A DNA stretch of 64,000 nt from Camellia lanceoleosa (taxonomy: Eukaryota > Streptophyta > Magnoliopsida > Ericales > Theaceae). The first letter of the stretch is position 1; each line of letters begins with the position of its first letter. Positions 1 to 9,882 of the stretch are shown in pieces. The stretch is from contig CM045762.1 of the NCBI GenBank assembly GCA_025200525.1, forward strand, positions 28,679,600-28,743,599, in the 5' to 3' direction. Position numbers and translations under genes: made by a program. The notes under the pieces are model-generated. The model was not told where the DNA came from. It saw only the letters and a program-made list of their open reading frames with translations, and searched no databases.

Positions 1-360
1 AATAATTACACTTATTAAATGAATAACGCAATAAATGAAATCCTAATTTCCTTACTTTTTACATCCCAAGAGACCCATGTAATTATTGTGTAAATGCCTC
101 TTAAATAAATAAATAAACACTTATTAAATTCTTTCAAACTCCTCGGTCAAACCCCATGTATTTAATTTATATATTAAAAAAAATAAAAATAAATATAAAT
201 ATCTATAATTATCTCACGGGTGATAGGCTAGTATATATAATTGAAATGTGATTATGATTCTAATTTATTTTTTTTTTGTGTTAATATTTTTTTATATTTT
301 GTTCGGACTCTTTTAAAGTAGGGAAATGTTTTCTTTTTTTTTTTTTTTTTTTTTTTTTTC

Positions 361-545
361 CTTGGTGTGGCCGCTGCCGCTGCCCGCTGGCTGTTGCATT
401 CTCGCCTCGGCGTCGCTGCCGCGCCTGCTGCGCGGCTCGCTCGCTGTGCCCTCGCTTTCTTTCTCACGCCTCGCCTCTCCCTCCCCCCCTCCGCCCCATT
501 AGGTCCTCCCTCTCCTCCTCTCCCTCCCTCCCCCTCCCCTTTTCT
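361..545. other. GC-rich CpG-dense island flanked by T and A runs
   Basis: A block of about 185 bp rich in GCC, CGC and CTCC triplets sits abruptly inside AT-rich DNA, bounded on the left by a T run of about 28 and on the right by an A run of about 18. Both strands are open only because of low complexity. It could be the inside of a small transposon or a retroposed GC-rich leader. No target duplication was found. Confidence 0.5.
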
Positions 546-768
546 TCTCTAAAAAAAAAAAAAAAAACGACGTTTCATTTTTTTTGCTTGAAATGGGCTT
601 TTTCGAGTCACCAATCGCGATTGTTTAAAGTATAAGACGGTTGACTTTTCAATTTAAAAAGTTGGGTTTGTATTTTTCTTGCTAGTTTTTTTTATTATTA
701 TTATATAAATCTGTGTGGTCACATTTCATTTTTGTTTTTTTGTGATTAAAAAAAAAAAAAAAAAAAAA

Positions 769-788
769 GGGAGGGAGGGAGGGAGGGG
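769..788 (+). repeat. G-tract repeat, G-quadruplex-compatible
   Basis: Five consecutive G runs of at least three, GGGAGGGAGGGAGGGAGGGG, directly follow a run of about 20 A. The pattern fits the usual G-quadruplex rule (four G3 runs with short loops). No gene is anchored to it. Confidence 0.7.
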
Positions 789-1509
789 CTCTAGAAACGA
801 GAGATATGCACGAGGATCGCGCATGACGACAATATTAAGTCACCCTCTCCGCCGCCCTCCACCTACGGCGCTTTGTAGTGCGAGTCCTCCCTACCTAAAC
901 AGAAATGCTCAGTGTTTTTACCCTCTGCCTTGGCGTGCTCACTTGGTTTAAACCAACCCTACGCTTCATGTGCGCATTACACACCCTCACTCACTCTTCT
1001 CTTTTGCGTGATGCTGTCACCAACTCTTTCCCCTTCTTGTCACTATTGGCCCTGATTGGTAAGTGAGTTTTGAATTATTTTTTGTTTGTTAAAATTTATT
1101 TATAAAAGATAAAATAGATTAAAATAATTAATAAGATAAATTTTTTTTATTAAATTTATAATTTTTTTATTTTTTTTATAAACAGTACTTCTAATTATAA
1201 AAAAAAATCAATTTACTAAGGGTTTGTTTGGAATGTGTGTTGACTTTTCAACTATTTTAGTCTAGAGCTAAAAAATTTCGTTTAATACTGGCTTTTTGAA
1301 TTTTTTGACCTTTGTAAGAGAAAAAATGAAATGATTATAGGTTGGATGTGATATTTTGTCTCATTAGCTAAAAAACTTATTTTGTCTTTTTGTAATTATT
1401 TTTGTCAAAAAGTCTTTGACTTTTTCATACCAAACGAGTTCTATAATAGTCAAAAATTAAAATAACTTACTAAAATAGCTAACTTTTCAAACACCCACAT
1501 TATTTCAAA

Positions 1510-1944
1510 GGACCGTGCTAGGGAGCTCGAAAGCTCCCCCCGAATCTCCCTAATTCTGCGACGACGCCGTTTTTGATTTTTTTTTTGCAGAAGAAGGAAG
1601 ATCAAAGAAGGAAGAAGAAGAAGGGAGGAAGAAGGAGGAGGAGGAGGAGGAGGAAGGAAGGACTGGAGGGGGCCAACAGGATTGGAGGAGGAAGCAGAGG
1701 AGATGCGGGGGTTGCGAGGCAGAGGCTGTGACGACGGTCGGCGGACGACGGCGATCTCATCTCCTCTCTCTCTCTTTCTCTTTCTCTTTCTCTCTCTCCC
1801 TCTCCCTCTCCCTCTCCCTCTGTTTCAGCTTGCATGACGAAGAAGACGAAGAAAAAAAAAAAAAAAATCGAATGCCCAAAACGACGTCGTTTTGGGCATT
1901 CGGGGGATTAGAGGAGAGAAGATTCGAGCTCTGAAACATTATCC
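1510..1944. mobile_element. Mutator-like non-autonomous element, 9-bp target duplication
   Basis: It is flanked by the perfect 9-bp direct repeat TATTTCAAA (1501-1509 and 1945-1953). The ends are imperfect inverted repeats: GGAccgTGcTaggGAGCTCGAA at the left, and GGAtaaTGtTtcaGAGCTCGAA as reverse complement of the right. A 9-bp duplication with GGA/TGCT-type ends fits the Mutator superfamily. Inside are a purine-only GAA/GGA tract, a CT/CCCTCT pyrimidine tract and the palindrome AACGACGTCGTT. No coding capacity is seen; the 60-77 aa frames are low-complexity shadows. Confidence 0.8.
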
Positions 1945-1989
1945 TATTTCAAATGAGGTCAATTTCATTCCGTCCAAAATTTGAATTGG

Positions 1990-2345
1990 AGGATATTGTT
2001 TGTATTCTTGGAACTTATCATAAGTCTCATTTTGATAATTTGAATTTTTATTTTATTAGGCATTTTATATATTTTATTTACACAAAAAATTAGATCAATC
2101 CGATAATCGTAACTTATTCAATTTATTACATTTTTTACCAAAAAAATAGATGACAATTGTATTTTTAAAAATAAATCATACATTTTTTTATGACAAATGT
2201 AATAAATTAAACAAATTACACTTCGAATCGACCTAGTTTTTTTATGAATGAAATATACAAATGTCTAACAAAATGAATATTTTTTATTATCGAAACGAGA
2301 CTCGTAGTGAGCCCATGAACTCAAAGAGTGCCCTCCAATCTAGAT
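1990..2345. repeat. Dispersed AT-rich repeat, related copy at about 25570-25955
   Basis: A run beginning near TTATTTTATTAG, passing through CACAAAAAATTAG and GACAAAATGAA, and ending near the GACTCGT/ATGAACTCAAA block is matched imperfectly by 25570-25955. A shorter related piece recurs near 3025-3115 and 44395-44475. It has no coding capacity. It could be a non-autonomous DNA transposon, but ends and duplications are not resolved. Confidence 0.5.
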
Positions 2346-2851
2346 TTTAGACTAAAAGGAAGCCTCTTGCTATTTTAAAGGGGGTGAATTCCATCAAATC
2401 TTGTTCAGGCTCGTGATATTTATTGTGAGTTTTATTTTAGATTCGTTGGAAAGGAGGGTTGTGTTGGGTTGGATTAGGTTGAGAGCTATTTTAATCACAA
2501 AAACATAAAATAAGTTTTTAAATCTAATAAAAAAAAATCATAGCTAACCCATAATCATTTTATTTTTTCTTTCAAAAAAGTTTTAAAAAGTCAAAATTTA
2601 TTCCAGACGAGACTTTTTAACCCCAGACTAAAATAGTCAAAAAATCAACCCACATTCCAAACGAACTTTTTGACAATTTGTACTCTTCATTTAATCAGAC
2701 ACTTCGCATATACCATCTCTAACAAGATTTAAATAAACTTGACATTTTGTATATATATTTTTTTGATCAGATATTTCGTATATATAATATTCAAGTTATC
2801 ATATTTTATTTTTTTAGTAACAAACATGATAAGTTGAATAAGTTATAATTA

Positions 2852-3003
2852 GGAGTCCTTTGGAAACAATGGTAAAAAATTGACTTTTTAACTTTTTTAA
2901 TCAAAAAAATCAGTTTTTTTTATCGAAAACAACCCTATTTTTTGCCAAAAAAACACTAAAAAAGTCAAAAAATCAACTTTTTACTAATTTCTCAAAACAC
3001 CAC
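2852..3003. mobile_element. Tourist-like MITE, TTA target duplication
   Basis: A 152-bp hairpin-like insertion. Its left arm (AGTCCTTTGG through AAAAATTGACTTTTTAAC) pairs with its right arm. It is flanked by TTA at 2849-2851 and 3004-3006, the duplication typical of PIF/Harbinger MITEs. The sequence just left of Tat element 2 (GTTATAATTATTATGTGAG, ending at 27479) resembles the unoccupied version of this site, which supports the boundaries. Confidence 0.7.
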
Positions 3004-3006
3004 TTA

Positions 3007-3840
3007 TTAGATGAACGACCTATATAAAGTATTTGACAAAATGAACTTTTTAAATTATCAAATTTATGACTCGTGATAATTCCTACGAACTCAAACATCA
3101 CCCTTCCAGCGAGATGGGGAAATCCACCTCCAATTTGAAAATTGTGAGTGAAAAATGACATTTTAACATGCTATTATAGTAATTTTTTAAATTTATTACA
3201 GAAAAATATATAAGAAAATAAAAATAGTGGTGTGACAACTTATAATAATTTTTTTGACTTTTTAGCTAGAATGTTTACTCCCCAAACAAGTGGTAATTTT
3301 GGATAAATTACTCTATCTTTCATTGAGATTTGTAGAAAATATAATAAATTTTTCAATTTTGATATAATTACATTAAATTTTTTAAAAGTTGTAATTCATA
3401 TAACATTTAACTCATTTTCATCAACCATTCATTAGTCATTTTGATAAAAAAAAAAAAAATAATATTATCATTTCTTTTATACTGAAATTTATATTTTACT
3501 TTATTTATTTTTAAATTGTCACACTATATTACTGAAAAGGTGATCAGTGTAATTATTTTAAAACTATAGGACTTATTGTATTTTTTTTTTAAATTCAGGA
3601 GAAGTCAGTGTAATTTATGTTTTAACTTTTTGGTTAAAATATAAGATAAAAAAAATTAATATATCTCGAAAAAATATTTTTGCATTTTACAAAAGAAATA
3701 ATACAAAAAATAGAGAATGTGAAAATGAATTTTGACTTTTTTGTATGAATTGAAAAATTTTAAATTTTTTTCAATATTTTTTTAAATTTTTGGCTAAACT
3801 AAAATCTCCCAAACGGGACTTAAATTTTTGACTAATTTAG
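3007..3840. repeat. Duplicated segment, copy A (left part)
   Basis: This non-coding stretch aligns with 44379-45226 over about 830 bp with only scattered substitutions and small indels (shared block near 3340-3700 and 44710-45080). It is part of a larger duplication whose other part is 4160-7886 plus 24148-25320. No open frame is conserved between the copies. Confidence 0.85.
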
Positions 3841-4159
3841 AAAAGGGAAAATTATATATACACTGTTTGAGATTTACTTAAAATACGAATTATTCCCTAT
3901 ATTTTGAAAAATTATAAACACCTTCGTGTCAGAATTTTTTATTTAACAGAATTAATTGAAAAAGTAAAATTTCTAACTGTTTATCTATATAATAATAAAA
4001 TTATATAAATTATTAATTAAAATAAAAATTTAATATTATTAAAAATTATTAATTAATTTGATAATTTATTAATAACTTTTATTTATTTATTATGAAATTA
4101 AAAATTTTAAATAATATAATATAATTTTTAAAATCATAAAAAATAATTTATAATTTAAG
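3841..4159. other. AT-rich stretch unique to copy A
   Basis: The duplication is interrupted here. The 3841-4159 sequence (starting GGAAAATTATATATACAC) is not found at the corresponding place in copy B, which instead carries about 13.6 kb including Tat element 3. Nothing recognisable is seen beyond AT-rich, MITE-like sequence. Confidence 0.5.
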
Positions 4160-4839
4160 AGTGAGTTCGAAATCAATGCTCGTTGATGACAACAACATCA
4201 ATACATCAATGATTCGATTTTGGTCAATTACCAGTGCTAGTGGATTTTTTGGGTGATTATGCTAAGGTCGCAGTGATGGGATGGTAGTACAAGTCCACTA
4301 TTTGTTTTTAGGTCAAGTTTGGCATCTCAAAATAAGTTCATACTTTTTATCTTTTTTGAGTCGCATCAATTAACATCTCTTCTCTACTTTTTCTACACAT
4401 AATTCAATAAAATTCAAAAAGTACACTTATTTAGCCTTCCCAAACTTAGCCTTAGTATCCTTTCCATGCCCATTAATTCTAGGAAAATTTATTTATAAAT
4501 TCTATTTCAAGACTTAAATTTTTTTTATAGATTTATTAGTCTCATATTGATTTTGAAAATGTAAATTTAATATTTTACAGTTATAATCTTATTATATTTT
4601 TTCCTTTTTATTTTTTTTCTTTTGTGCTAGAAAGATAATGTATACAATCTATGAGAAACAAATTTGGGATAAATTTTTATATGAGAATTTTTTTATTTGG
4701 AAAACATTTCAAAATGAGTATAAAAATGACTTCAAATATGAAATTCTTCAAACATTCGAAAATGATGTAAGATTCTTCAAACATTTCAAAAAGAGTACAA
4801 AAATTCCTTAATAAATTTTGGACAAATGTATAATTTCAA

Positions 4840-5960
4840 ACTATAACACTCTCATATAACACTCAAATGTAAAAGCATCCCTAATAGAATCCCTAAATTA
4901 CATCCTTACCTATTTTAAGGGATTAATGGCTTCCTATACCCTTCCATTAGAGCCCTTAATTATTATTATTTTGTAATGTTTTGTTTAGGGACTGCAGTAC
5001 ACATTTATGATTTTTATTTTTTTTTAAATTTATAATTAAAAATTATATTTTAATAAAATAGAGAAAAAATTGGGTATTTGTTAATAGAATAAAGAGATAA
5101 TAGGGAGACCGTTGAGGGAAATAAATGAAAAAGTAATTTTTCAAATAGGGAATGAATTTTTTAATAATATTTTATGGTAAAATTTAGGTAATCTGATAGG
5201 GATGTTCTAATACTCTAAAGTAACACTCAAAAAAAAAAAAAATTTAGTGTACATTTTTCAAACGTAACACTTCAATATAACATTTAAAAAAATTTCTTAG
5301 CGGAACATTCCAATGTAACACACAAAAAAACTCTTTGGTGTACTTTTTTCAAATGTAACACTCAAAAAAAAAATGTGATTCTTCAAATCATTCTAAGAGG
5401 AGTACAAAAATTCCATAATAAGTTTTAAGTAAATGTATAATTTCAAATTGTGAGTGTTAAGTCTAGAAAAAATATATCAAAGAATTTTTTAGTATTTTTT
5501 TATGTGCTACATTGGAGTGTTAAGTTTGGAAAAAGTATACTAATGAGTTTTTTTGTGTGTTACATTAATTGCAGTGTTATGTTTGAAAAAAAAAATACAC
5601 TAAGAAATTTTTTGTGTATTACATTGGAGTGTTATTATAACAACTCCGATCTATAATTAGCCCATAATCCATAATTAAGAATACTAACCCCTTATTTGTT
5701 TCTGCTAGCCACTTATTTTGCTAACTTGTTTCATAAGCTTTCGGTAATCTTAGGATTACTAGCCGATTAAGCTACTAAATCTATAGCGGCGGGTTTGGAT
5801 CGTCACAGTTATATTTGAAAAAAGTACACTAATGAATTTTTTTTGAAATGTTACGTTTGGGAAAAGTGTACCAAATAGTTTTTTAGCGTTTTACATTAAA
5901 TGTTACGTTAATGTTACATTTGTTACATTAGAGTATTACATTTTTTTTCGTAATGTCGGA
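4840..5960. repeat. Palindromic array of about 50-bp repeats (foldback-like), copy A
   Basis: Left of about 5440, units read as TAACACTC..AGTGTACTTTTTTCAAA. Right of it, the same motif appears in reverse complement (GTGTTACGTTTGGAAAAAGTACACT..GTGTGTTACATTGGAGTG). Several imperfect units are present on each arm, with a unique centre near 5385-5445. The whole can fold into a long imperfect hairpin. The same arrangement occurs in copy B. A foldback-type transposon or an inverted repeat that spawns small RNAs are both possible. Confidence 0.6.
5636..5807. mobile_element. Very short solo LTR (172 bp), 5-bp duplication GTTAT
   Basis: Flanked by GTTAT at 5631-5635 and 5808-5812. Read in reverse complement it starts TGTGACGATCCAAACCCGCC and ends GGAGTTGTTATA, i.e. 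LTR-like TGT..RACA ends slightly decayed. The copy B version (60206-60376) keeps TG..CA. The first ~30 bases of the reverse strand resemble the start of the 2360-bp solo LTR at 9883. It inserted before the segment was duplicated. Confidence 0.7.
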
Positions 5961-7616
5961 TTTGTTCTAGGGCAGAAAATCCAAAACCTCTATAATGCGA
6001 ATTGTCCAAATTTGTAATTTTACATTTAAAGAAACCCACTTTTATAGCTAGAAAATTAAACTCAAACATGTTAGGGACTACCTTTTTGTGTAATTTTCAC
6101 TTTAATAGGACCATTGGTTCATAAGAAAAAATAGAGAAGTAAACAATTCACAAATATCACATTTTTGAATTTATTGGTACTTCACTCTTAATTATATCGA
6201 TTCATAACAATATTAGTATTAATATTTTTTTAAAGATTAATAATTCATCTACACAATTTTTCTTCCTGAATTCTCCCCGAATGTGTTTCTGATTGGGAAG
6301 AAAAAGACTTTGAGCAGTAAGAAACCATTTTCTTACTGGTCAGAAACATATTCGAGGGTAATTTAGAGGAGAAAATTGTGTAGATGTAATATTACTATTT
6401 TTTTAAATATTAATTTTTTGGGATAAATTACCCAGGTAATCTTTATATAATTAGTCTAAGGTGAATTATACCAACGGTCCCTATAGTTTGGAGTTTGTAT
6501 CACTTTGGTTCCTGACTATTCAATTGTGACACATTTGACCATGAATTTTGAATCTTATTCAAAATAAGGATAATTGAAGATACTATTGGATTTTTCAATG
6601 GCAAATTCGTCAATTTGATAAAATATAAATTAATTTGAAAAAAATAAATGTCAAAAAATTATATTTGAATTTTTAAAAATTATTTCTACATACTAAAGAT
6701 AAAATTATATAAAATTGACAAATCTTTTAGACATTTATTTTTTTTTACCAAATTAATTTTCATTATGTATTTGGATGATAATCATGTAAAATTAATATTT
6801 AAAAATTAATCATGTAATTTTTATTAATTTTTATCAATTTTACAGAATTTTATCTTTGGTCGGTAGAAATAATTTTAAAATATTTTCTTGATATTTATTT
6901 TTGTTAAATTAGTTTATATTTTATCAAACTGATGATTTTGCCCTTGAAATTAAGCAATGGTATGTTCAATTGTCCTTATTTGAAATAAGATTCAAAATTC
7001 AGGGTCAAATATGTCACAATTGAAAAGTTAAGGACTAAATTGACCGAGCCCTAAACTATAGAGATTGTTAGTGTAATTTGCCATTTAATCTAATTGATTC
7101 AACAATTAGTGTATTTTTTTAGAGACAAAATTGTAAATCAATAAGTTAGTCTCAACACTTAGTGATAAATTTTGTTAAAAAATCCTATGGCGTTATTAAT
7201 GGGGCACAAAATTTAAAATTAAATATCAAAATTGAATCAATTAAAATTATAGAAATCAAAGTGACACAAAATATAAAATATAAGAACTATTAATATAATT
7301 TATTCTTAATTTTTTTAATATAATAGTCAATATCTATAATAGGTTACAAACTCAATTACAAAATAAACAATAAGATTTTAAAATAAAGATTCGATCTCTC
7401 TAATTTAATATTGGTAACCCTCATCATCTACCATTACCTCGATTAAACAATCTGCATAATTAAAAAGTTTTGAATGTGAAGATGTGATACTCAAACATTG
7501 TCAATGATTTTTAAGAATACCAAACTTCAAAATTATCGCAATCATTGATCTCTTGTCCAAGGAATGATTGATCTTTGTATTCAAAACTTTTTGAAAATCA
7601 AGCGTTCACAATGGTC

Positions 7617-7768
7617 GAAAAATGACTTAGACCCCAGTGGGGGTCACTGGGGGTTTCTTCTGATTGGGCAGAAAAATAATTTTTTTTTTTTTTTTTTAGG
7701 TTTCCACCAGTGACAGCGCGTCACCTGTCACTGGGGGTGCCCCCAGCTGGGGGTCTGTAGCATTGCCG
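7617..7768. mobile_element. Mutator-like MITE with hairpin-rich ends, 10-bp duplication
   Basis: A 152-bp insertion flanked by the identical CACAATGGTC at 7607-7616 and 7769-7778. The corresponding site in copy B (near 61738-61747) holds a single CACAATGGTC, so the insertion is read directly. The ends are imperfect inverted repeats (AATGactTAGACCCC and CAATGctacAGACCCC), followed by GGGGGTCACTGGGGG-type palindromes and an internal T run. Non-autonomous. Confidence 0.8.
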
Positions 7769-7886
7769 CACAATGGTCATTGGTCGAGGAAAAGATTTCA
7801 TCTTCATATTAAATACTTTTTAATTAGGCAGACTACTCAATGGAGATAGGCACTAAGATGATTAGTTTTGTTTTTTCATAACTCGG

Positions 7887-8434
7887 TGTGAGTGTTGATT
7901 ATCGACCACACTGTCAAATAGGTATTCAGTTGGAGAACACCAACAGAATAGATAGCGCCTGAACGACCTGTCACAAAAAGATAATACTCCGGCGGTGGTT
8001 CATTCACCCGGGAGCATTCTGACGATCAAGTCAGTACTCAATTGTCTCTCAAAGATAGCAAACAGTACTTTAACTCACTAGTTAGAATACAAAAAAACAT
8101 ACCTTAGACCCACGAGGGTGACTTACTTTATAGCCTGCACTAACCTAATCCATGTAGAAGCCTAGCTTCAGTGGAATCTAGCTTAATGCTTATCCTGGAC
8201 TCTCAAATAGATAGAGATAAACTCCCTAAGAGTTTTATCCTTATCCGAGCTGAGGTCTTTCCCCATCTAGGACTCTTATAGCTTATCCGCTCACCTCGGA
8301 TTCCGGTATCTCCGCAGATAACCTCGGCCTAATGGAGATTACCTCGGCGCCATGATCAGGACATGTGGCACCTCGACTGGCACTTCGGTGCCACCTTGGC
8401 CGTGTGTTGTCATTTACAAAAATATGCACCCATA
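7887..8434 (-). repeat. Element 1 3' LTR (548 bp)
   Basis: Matches 23594-24142 throughout with scattered, mostly transition-like differences. It begins TGTGAGTG on the plus strand and ends ATGCACCCATA, where the sister LTR keeps the canonical CCACA. On the minus strand a TATAAA box lies at 8127-8132. It is the 3' LTR because gag-pol is read from the right. Confidence 0.92.
8127..8132 (-). promoter_or_regulatory. TATA box in element 1 3' LTR
   Basis: TATAAA on the minus strand inside the LTR, at the same position as TATAAA at 23835-23840 in the other LTR. It could drive transcription outward into 7.8 kb and below. Confidence 0.45.
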
Positions 8435-8448
8435 ACTGCCCCCTAGGT
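8435..8448 (-). promoter_or_regulatory. Polypurine tract of element 1
   Basis: Directly next to the 3' LTR the minus strand reads ACCTAGGGGGCAGT, a short purine-rich stretch in the position where plus-strand DNA synthesis is primed. Confidence 0.5.
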
Positions 8449-8849
8449 TCTGTTACCTCGGCATGTTGAGGTGATAGAACCTATATCTTTTGTCTACATA
8501 GCACGCCGGCTAAAACCTACTCTACCACTTATTACCGAGGTCATCACACGTCGGCTCCATATGACCAAGACTTCAATGCGTTTTGTCAATGTTTTAGAAC
8601 CAAGAACCATGTTTTTCAAGTTCCTTAATTGAGATCGTTCCCCTAGCCGAAATCTTTGCTTCATTAAATCAAGAACTCCAAGAGTTCTATATGAGTATGA
8701 GCTGTCACGCACGGTAACTCAACCGTTTTCGCCACATGTCTTTTCCTTATTGATCCGTACCTGACACGCGCCATCAGGTCGCGTCGCTTCTGCGTGAGCC
8801 GTTTGACAGGCATGTCGTCTTAGGCACATTCAATGAAACTTTGCCGCAT
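8435..8849. other. Element 1 internal sequence before the opposite-strand gene
   Basis: About 400 bp between the LTR and the pyrimidine-rich leader of the plus-strand gene. No convincing frame; it is the likely promoter region of that gene. Confidence 0.4.
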
Positions 8850-9882
8850 TTTTGTTTTTTAACAAAAACACTTCCCTCTCTCTTCGTCTCTTCACTTTTG
8901 CATCTTTGATTTCGCTCAAGTTTTCTCTCTCTAACACTTCTCTCCAAAATCCTCCATTTTCGTTTTCTCTAAGCTTTCTGCAACTGCTTCCATTCTTCCC
9001 CTCCGCACGAGTCATTCACCATTCTGCTACTCGCACCACCATCATTCAACTTCGGCATACCTCACACAGCGACACTCTCTTTGGTAAGTCACTGCTTGCC
9101 CCTTGTTTCAATTTTTGTTTTACTTCAAACTTTGCTACGCTTGTATACTGCTATTTGCGAATTTATTCATGTTCTTGAATCTTCATTTGTGTTTTAAATT
9201 TCATTTTGCTTGCGATTTTGCCTCTGTCCAATCTGTTTCTGGGTATACACAAGCGAACCGCTCATATACTTGATGTTCTTGCAAATTGCCACTGTCTTCG
9301 ACTTGTGCACGTTTACATTTTATTCAATGTTCTTAAATCCCTACTTGTTTTCTTGAGTCTGAATTATTGTTCTTCTCTGTTTTCTGTGTCTTTTTTTTTC
9401 CAGATTCTTGTTCCTAATTTCTGTTGCTCTAGGTTTGGGATTTGCCCTAGAACTCCTATTCTCAAGAAAAATTGAAACGAATTCCTCCTAGATCTTCAAA
9501 AACTCTTACCCCAGTACCTGTTTAGGTTGTAGCTGAGGTCCCTAAAACCCACACAAACCTCTTTTTTCTGAATTCTCATACCTTGTCCCTCTAGCCGACG
9601 TCATGGATATGTTTAGGTGGAGGGTAGATACCCCAGAGAAGCTTGAATACTTTAGGTAAGAGTTCTCCATCTCTGCCGACGTTCATCTTAGGTTGGCTGA
9701 GGAGGAGGACTCCATCATACCCAAAGACAATTCCACGCCCTTCCCAGTAGTAGCTTTCATCGAGGGTGGACTTAGGTTCCCTCTTAACATCCTCTTCCGC
9801 CAAGTCCTTCACTATTACAAATTGAACCCAATGCAGCTAGCCATTAACTCATATAGAGTCATCAACGGTATAATTGCCTTAG

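Larger units (their letters stand above)
1..1219. other. AT-rich intergenic sequence with low-complexity tracts
   Basis: No gene is recognisable. The stretch is AT-rich with long homopolymers (T run near 330-360, A runs near 551-567 and 748-768). A GC-rich, CpG-rich block lies at about 361-545 between a T run and an A run. A second mixed-composition block at about 790-1065 ends in a splice-donor-like GGTAAGTGAG, but no convincing open frame goes with it. Confidence 0.7.
1221..2667. mobile_element. Candidate PIF/Harbinger (Tourist-like) element with inverted ends, interrupted by a Mutator-like insertion
   Basis: The left end (starting GGTTTGTTTGGAATGTG) and the reverse complement of the right end (ending in CACATTCCAAACGAAC) match over about 45 bp, including the shared TTGACTTTT and CTATTTTAGTCT blocks. 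The GTTTGTTTGG-type tip is characteristic of Tourist-like elements, and TAA precedes it on the left. A matching TAA on the right is not visible, so the exact ends are uncertain. Without the 435-bp insertion inside, the element would be about 1.0 kb. No transposase frame remains. Confidence 0.45.
4160..7886. repeat. Duplicated segment, copy A (middle part)
   Basis: Homologous to 58862-61853 through conserved anchors such as GTGCTAGTGGATTTTTTGGG, the short solo LTR and AATCTGCATAATTAAAAAG. Copy A continues across Tat element 1 at the single CTCGG target, so the segment existed before that insertion. Differences from copy B include one MITE unique to A (7617-7768) and two unique to B (59313-59603 and 61390-61585), plus small indels. 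No gene is seen. Confidence 0.85.

Noticed and set aside
252..552. Short frames at the left end (71 and 61 aa)
   Set aside because: Poly-Lys from the T run and low-complexity Ala/Arg/Pro from the GC-rich block; no homology or structure.
1602..1939. Frames of 60-77 aa rich in Ser/Leu, Glu/Arg or Lys
   Set aside because: They read CT and GA repeat tracts inside a Mutator-like element.
8852..9178. Plus-strand 108-aa Ser/Leu/Phe-rich frame as an independent gene
   Set aside because: It lies in the pyrimidine-rich leader before a clear GTAAGT donor of the opposite-strand gene; no conserved motif.
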